56,777 nucleotides of DNA from Desulfovibrionaceae bacterium (lineage in GTDB: Bacteria; Desulfobacterota; Desulfovibrionia; Desulfovibrionales; Desulfovibrionaceae). The notes under the pieces were generated by a model. The model saw only the letters and a program-made list of their open reading frames with translations, did not search any database and had not been told where the DNA came from. How positions within the stretch are numbered: position 1 is the first letter of the stretch; every line of letters starts with the position of its first letter. Location: the NCBI GenBank assembly GCA_031082225.1, contig JAVHLG010000020.1, positions 1 through 56,777 on the forward strand, given 5' to 3'. A program made the translations under genes and the position numbers. Positions 53,821 to 56,777 of the stretch are shown here, piece by piece.

Positions 53821-54510
53821 CTACAGGTTTTTTTGCCCCGAGGCCAATTCCTCCAGCCGGGCCACGTCGCGCAGCACCACCGCCTGCCCATCCAGAACGA
53901 TAAGCCCGTCGTCGGCCATTTTGCGCAGCACCCGGGACAGGGTCTCGGGGATGGTGCCCAGGTATCCGGCCAACTGTCCCTTGGGCAGCTCCAGGTCCAG
54001 GCGCATCTTCTTCTGGGCCGCATGCAGCAAAAGCAGATGGGCGGCCAGCCGGGCGGGCACCTCCTTGAGGCTCAACTCCTCGATCTTGTGGACGAAAAAC
54101 CGCAGGCGGGCGGAAAGCAAGGCCAGCATGGACATGGCCAGCTCCGGGTCGTCGCGCAGAAGCGCCGCAAAGCCCCGGCGCGGGAAAAATAAAAGATCGC
54201 TGTCCTCCAAGGCCTGGGCGTCGGCCGGAAACACCCCGCCCTGGAAGACCACCACCTCGGCGAATGCCGCGCCCGGGCCGAACACATGCAGGATGTGCTC
54301 CTTGCCAGACGGCGAGGACCGGTAGATGCGCACCTTGCCGGAGGCCACGCCGTAAAACCCGTCAGCCGCCTCCCCGGTTCGGAAGATCACCCGCCCCCGC
54401 TCCCGCCGCCGCACCTCGGCCACGGCCGCAAGCTCGGCGATCTTGTCCGGGGCAAGTCCCGCGAATATCTCAAGTCCTGCCACGGCCGCTTTTTTGTCGA
54501 TTCCAGGCAT
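53821..54510 (-). CDS. Crp/Fnr-family regulator (HcpR-like)
   Basis: 229 aa. A cyclic-nucleotide-type beta-roll (about 15-130, FYGVASGKVRIYRSSPSGKEHIL), a dimer helix, and a C-terminal HTH (LPKGQLAGYLGTIPETLSRVLRKM). The recognition helix carries E-x2-SR (ETLSR), the Fnr arrangement that reads TTGA-type half-sites. No Fnr N-terminal cysteine cluster is present, which fits HcpR rather than Fnr. A TTGACCTACGTCAA dyad lies in the intergenic region shared with the divergent iron-sulfur gene. HcpR regulators respond to NO and reactive nitrogen species. The assignment is by motif and context. Confidence 0.85.
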   Translation of the reverse strand: MPGIDKKAAVAGLEIFAGLAPDKIAELAAVAEVRRRERGRVIFRTGEAADGFYGVASGKVRIYRSSPSGKEHILHVFGPGAAFAEVVVFQGGVFPADAQALEDSDLLFFPRRGFAALLRDDPELAMSMLALLSARLRFFVHKIEELSLKEVPARLAAHLLLLHAAQKKMRLDLELPKGQLAGYLGTIPETLSRVLRKMADDGLIVLDGQAVVLRDVARLEELASGQKNL

Positions 54511-54531
54511 GGGCTTTCGATTCCCGGTTTT

Positions 54532-54545
54532 TTGACCTACGTCAA
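54532..54545. promoter_or_regulatory. Crp/Fnr-type (HcpR-like) operator
   Basis: TTGAC-CTAC-GTCAA is a perfect 5-bp dyad with a 4-base centre, in the 84-base gap between the Crp-family regulator and the divergent siroheme-like gene. The symmetry and half-site suit an Fnr-type E-x2-SR recognition helix. Confidence 0.75.
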
Positions 54546-54594
54546 GGCCAGCCCGGCCCGTTCGGGATACACCACGCCAAAAGGATCGCCGCCC

Positions 54595-55302
54595 ATGTCC
54601 GAACACACCTTTCGCCTCACCACCTGCCGGGGTCTCGACCCGGCCCCCGGGGCCCGCCCCTGCCCCCATGCCCTGCCCTGCGACACGGACATGGCCGGAC
54701 TTTTGGCCCACACCCTGGCCGAAACGGGCTGGCCCGCGTTTCTGGCCGAAAAAGAGCCCTCCATCCGCCACCATCAGGCCATAAAGGTCGTGCTGGCCGG
54801 ATGCCCCAACGCCTGCGCCGGTCCCCAGGTGGCGGACTTCGGGCTCATCCGGGCCTGCCGCCCGGCCCGCGAGCCCGACCGGTGCACGGGCTGCGGGGCC
54901 TGCGCCGCGGCCTGCCCCGAACGCCTTGTGGCCATCACCCCGGACGGGCCGGTCATCGACCGCAAAGCGTGCCTGGGCTGCGGCCTGTGCGTCCGGGCCT
55001 GCCCCCATGAGGCCCTGACGCTCTCCCGCCTGGGCTGGCGGGTCATGGCCGGAGGCAGGCTGGGGCGGCATCCGGCCCTGGCCGTGGAGATGCCGGGGCT
55101 TTTTTCCGACGCCGAGGCCGCCGCCTGTCTGGCCCGTCTGGCGGCCTTTTTCATGGCCCGGCATCGTCCCGGGGTGCGCCTGTCCAGCCTTTTGCCAAAG
55201 GACGCCGCAGCCGTGGGCCAAATCCTGCGCGGCGCCACGCCAGCCGCGACGTCCGGGCCATCCCCGGGCCATGCCCGTGCCCGCGTAAAACACCGGACCT
55301 AA
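54595..55302 (+). CDS. Siroheme-type sulfite/nitrite reductase-like protein with two ferredoxin clusters
   Basis: 235 aa. The N-terminal part carries a C-x5-C motif (CPHALPC) and CPNAC (C-x3-C), the ligand pattern of the [4Fe-4S]-siroheme site in the nitrite/sulfite reductase family (AGCPNACAGPQVADFGL). Two classical clusters follow, CTGCGACAAACPE and CLGCGLCVRACPH. It resembles the small monomeric assimilatory-type sulfite reductases of Desulfovibrio plus a ferredoxin unit. The true substrate is not shown. AAAAGGATC precedes the ATG. It shares a divergent promoter region with the Crp-like regulator and is followed by a NapH-like gene six bases downstream. Confidence 0.82.
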   Translation: MSEHTFRLTTCRGLDPAPGARPCPHALPCDTDMAGLLAHTLAETGWPAFLAEKEPSIRHHQAIKVVLAGCPNACAGPQVADFGLIRACRPAREPDRCTGCGACAAACPERLVAITPDGPVIDRKACLGCGLCVRACPHEALTLSRLGWRVMAGGRLGRHPALAVEMPGLFSDAEAAACLARLAAFFMARHRPGVRLSSLLPKDAAAVGQILRGATPAATSGPSPGHARARVKHRT

Positions 55303-55308
55303 CCGACC

Positions 55309-56640
55309 ATGGCCGTCCTGTGGCTTCTCCCCGCCGTCCTGGCCTTCGCCCTCACCGCCGCCCACGGCCTGCGTTCCGGCGACATGGGGCTTTTTTCGGC
55401 CTGCCTGGGCTGCGCGGGCCTGCTTTTTTCCCGCCGGGCCTTCGTGCGCCTGGCCGCCATCCCGCTTTTGTGCGGCGCAGCCCTTTTCTGGGCGCACACG
55501 GCCCTGGAACTGTCCGCCCTGCGCCAGGCCTTCGGCGAACCCTGGCTGCGGCTGGCCCTGATCCTGTCCGGCGTGGCCGCCTGGAACCTGTTTGCGGCCT
55601 GGCTGCTGACCACGGCCTGGGCGAAAAAACGCTTTCCACGCGGCGCGGACACGGCCGGGCTCCAGGCCGCGGCCATGCTCCTGACCATGGCCATCCTGGA
55701 ACTGGCCCGGACCAGGGCGGGCATTCCCATTCTCCTCGTCGACCGGTTCTTTCCGGGCTTTGGACGTCTGGAGATCCTGGCCCTGGCCGTCTACGCGGCG
55801 CTCCTGGCCGGGGCCATGGCCGACCCGGCCCGGGCCAGACGGCTTCGGCCGCGCTACTGGGGCCTTTTCTCAGCCGTGTTCTTTTTGCAACTCGTCCTAG
55901 GGCTGGCCGGGCTGCCCGATTTCCTGATGACCGGCACGCTGCATCTGCCCGTACCGGCGCTCATCGTCGGCGGCCCCCTGTACCGGGGGGGCGGCTTTTT
56001 CATGCCCATCCTGTATGTCTCCACGCTTTTGCTCGTGGGCCCGGCCTGGTGTTCGCACCTGTGCTACATCGGGGCCTGGGACGACGCCGCCTCACGCCTT
56101 GGCCCCACACCGCCCGGCCCCCTGCCGCGCCGGGCCTGGCTCACGCGCTCCCTGGCCCTGGCCCTGACGGTCCTTTTGGCCCTGGCCCTGCGCCTGCTCG
56201 GCGCGTCCGCCTGGACAGCCGCCATCCTGGCCGCCGCCTTCGGGCTTGTCGGCGTCTTGGTCATGCTGGCCGTCTCCCGCAGGCGCGGCATGATGGTCCA
56301 CTGCACGGCCTATTGCCCCATCGGGCTTGTCGGCAACCTGCTTGGCAGGCTCTCGCCCTGGCGGCTGCGCATGGACGCCGGATGCGACCGCTTTTCCCGC
56401 TGCGGCCGCTGCTCCCAGGCCTGCCGCTATGGGGCGCTTGGCGAGCGCGACGTCTCCCTGGGCCGCCCGGGGCTCTCCTGCACCCTGTGCGGGGACTGCG
56501 TGGGCGTGTGCCCCAGGAAAAGCCCCGCCTCCCACATGGGCTACCGCCTGTTTGGCCTTTCGCCCGACACCTCCCGCCGCATCTTTTTGGCCGTGGTCAT
56601 CGCCCTGCACGCCGTATTCCTTGGCGTGGCACGGATCTAG
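55309..56640 (+). CDS. NapH/CcoG-like iron-sulfur membrane protein
   Basis: 443 aa with about ten helices. The C-terminal third has NapH-type signatures: WCSHLCYIGAWDD, HCTAYCPIGLVGNLLG, CDRFSRCGRCSQACRYGAL and CTLCGDCVGVCP, so at least two [4Fe-4S] clusters face the cytoplasm. Proteins of this class move electrons from quinol or ferredoxin to a partner. It begins six bases after the siroheme-like gene, suggesting a membrane electron supply for that reductase. The N-terminal hydrophobic half is longer than in NapH. Confidence 0.85.
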   Translation: MAVLWLLPAVLAFALTAAHGLRSGDMGLFSACLGCAGLLFSRRAFVRLAAIPLLCGAALFWAHTALELSALRQAFGEPWLRLALILSGVAAWNLFAAWLLTTAWAKKRFPRGADTAGLQAAAMLLTMAILELARTRAGIPILLVDRFFPGFGRLEILALAVYAALLAGAMADPARARRLRPRYWGLFSAVFFLQLVLGLAGLPDFLMTGTLHLPVPALIVGGPLYRGGGFFMPILYVSTLLLVGPAWCSHLCYIGAWDDAASRLGPTPPGPLPRRAWLTRSLALALTVLLALALRLLGASAWTAAILAAAFGLVGVLVMLAVSRRRGMMVHCTAYCPIGLVGNLLGRLSPWRLRMDAGCDRFSRCGRCSQACRYGALGERDVSLGRPGLSCTLCGDCVGVCPRKSPASHMGYRLFGLSPDTSRRIFLAVVIALHAVFLGVARI

Positions 56641-56748
56641 GCCTGCGGCGGCCAGGGGGGAACCCTCTCCCAAAAACTTTCAACGGGCTTTGCCTCTTCC
56701 TGCCCACGGGTGTACGGTTCCCGTAATCCCCTGTCTTTCCCCCGGCGC

Positions 56749-56777
56749 GAGGCCTGGCGCGTTGCACGCCAGGCCTC
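56749..56777 (+). terminator. Perfect 11-bp hairpin at the window end
   Basis: GAGGCCTGGCG (56749-56759) pairs with CGCCAGGCCTC (56767-56777) around a 7-base loop, 110 bases past the NapH-like stop. The window ends at the hairpin, so a following T-tract cannot be checked. Confidence 0.55.

Noticed and set aside
53821-55497. Single long 558-aa minus-strand protein including the Crp domain
   Set aside because: The N-terminal half is low-complexity and antisense to the siroheme-like gene. The Crp domain has its own start at 54510.

Overview
The window is GC-rich DNA, most likely from a sulfate-reducing Desulfovibrionaceae bacterium (Desulfovibrio/Solidesulfovibrio-like). This rests on gene content: rubrerythrin, bacteriohemerythrin, an FmdE-type protein, a sensor kinase with a two-CW cysteine domain, a TauE/SafE permease, an HcpR-like Crp regulator beside a siroheme-type iron-sulfur protein, a Flp pilin, and many c-di-GMP and two-component proteins. 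No dsr, apr or sat gene is present, so the lineage is inferred. No rRNA, tRNA, CRISPR array or complete insertion sequence was seen.

Layout. 0-9 kb (mostly minus strand): rubrerythrin, a peroxiredoxin/TlpA-like thiol-redox pair, a PLP trans-sulfuration enzyme, a lytic transglycosylase, an FmdE/molybdopterin-binding protein and a chemoreceptor. 9.4-16.5 kb: a molybdopterin oxidoreductase without a Tat signal is divergent from nuoA-B-C-D-H-I followed by a four-cluster ferredoxin subunit. nuoEFG and nuoJKLMN are missing. The set looks like a formate-hydrogenlyase-style assembly whose hydrogenase is replaced by the quinone module of complex I, and it is the most interesting system here. 16.5-19.3 kb: a long structured leader, a TauE/SafE permease and a three-TM membrane protein. 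19.5-26.5 kb: a signalling cassette with a PhnD-like lipoprotein, a membrane histidine kinase, a single-domain receiver, a PEP-synthase-like protein with a non-standard C-terminus, and a tyrosine-phosphatase/YkgJ fusion. 26.5-28.7 kb: small redox and membrane genes, including an unlisted 55-aa minus-strand gene.

28.8-30.1 kb is an AT-richer insert with a HicAB toxin-antitoxin pair and a cargo gene. 30.4-35.3 kb: a receiver protein, an SDR/DUF2867 protein ending in a 34-nt palindrome, a Flp pilin with a sigma-54 promoter, a small lipoprotein, and a methyltransferase/MarR pair sharing one operator sequence. 35.4-41.7 kb: bacteriohemerythrin with a large Cache/GAF/HD-GYP protein, then argJ, an HD hydrolase and a phosphodiesterase. 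41.8-42.6 kb holds a RhuM-HigB chimera and HigA. 42.6-48.4 kb: a second PEP-synthase-like paralogue, a tiny membrane peptide, a prepilin peptidase and a Sel1-repeat protein. 48.5-56.6 kb: a periplasmic protein, GAPDH with NADP-type specificity residues, an HD-GYP response regulator, a hybrid kinase, the HcpR-like regulator, and its divergent siroheme-like/ferredoxin and NapH-like genes with a Crp/Fnr-type dyad between them.

Together the genes describe an anaerobe coping with oxygen and reactive nitrogen or sulfur species, with an unusual respiratory complex and dense signalling. Starts were chosen mainly by Shine-Dalgarno spacing. Functions rest on recognised motifs, not on database searches.
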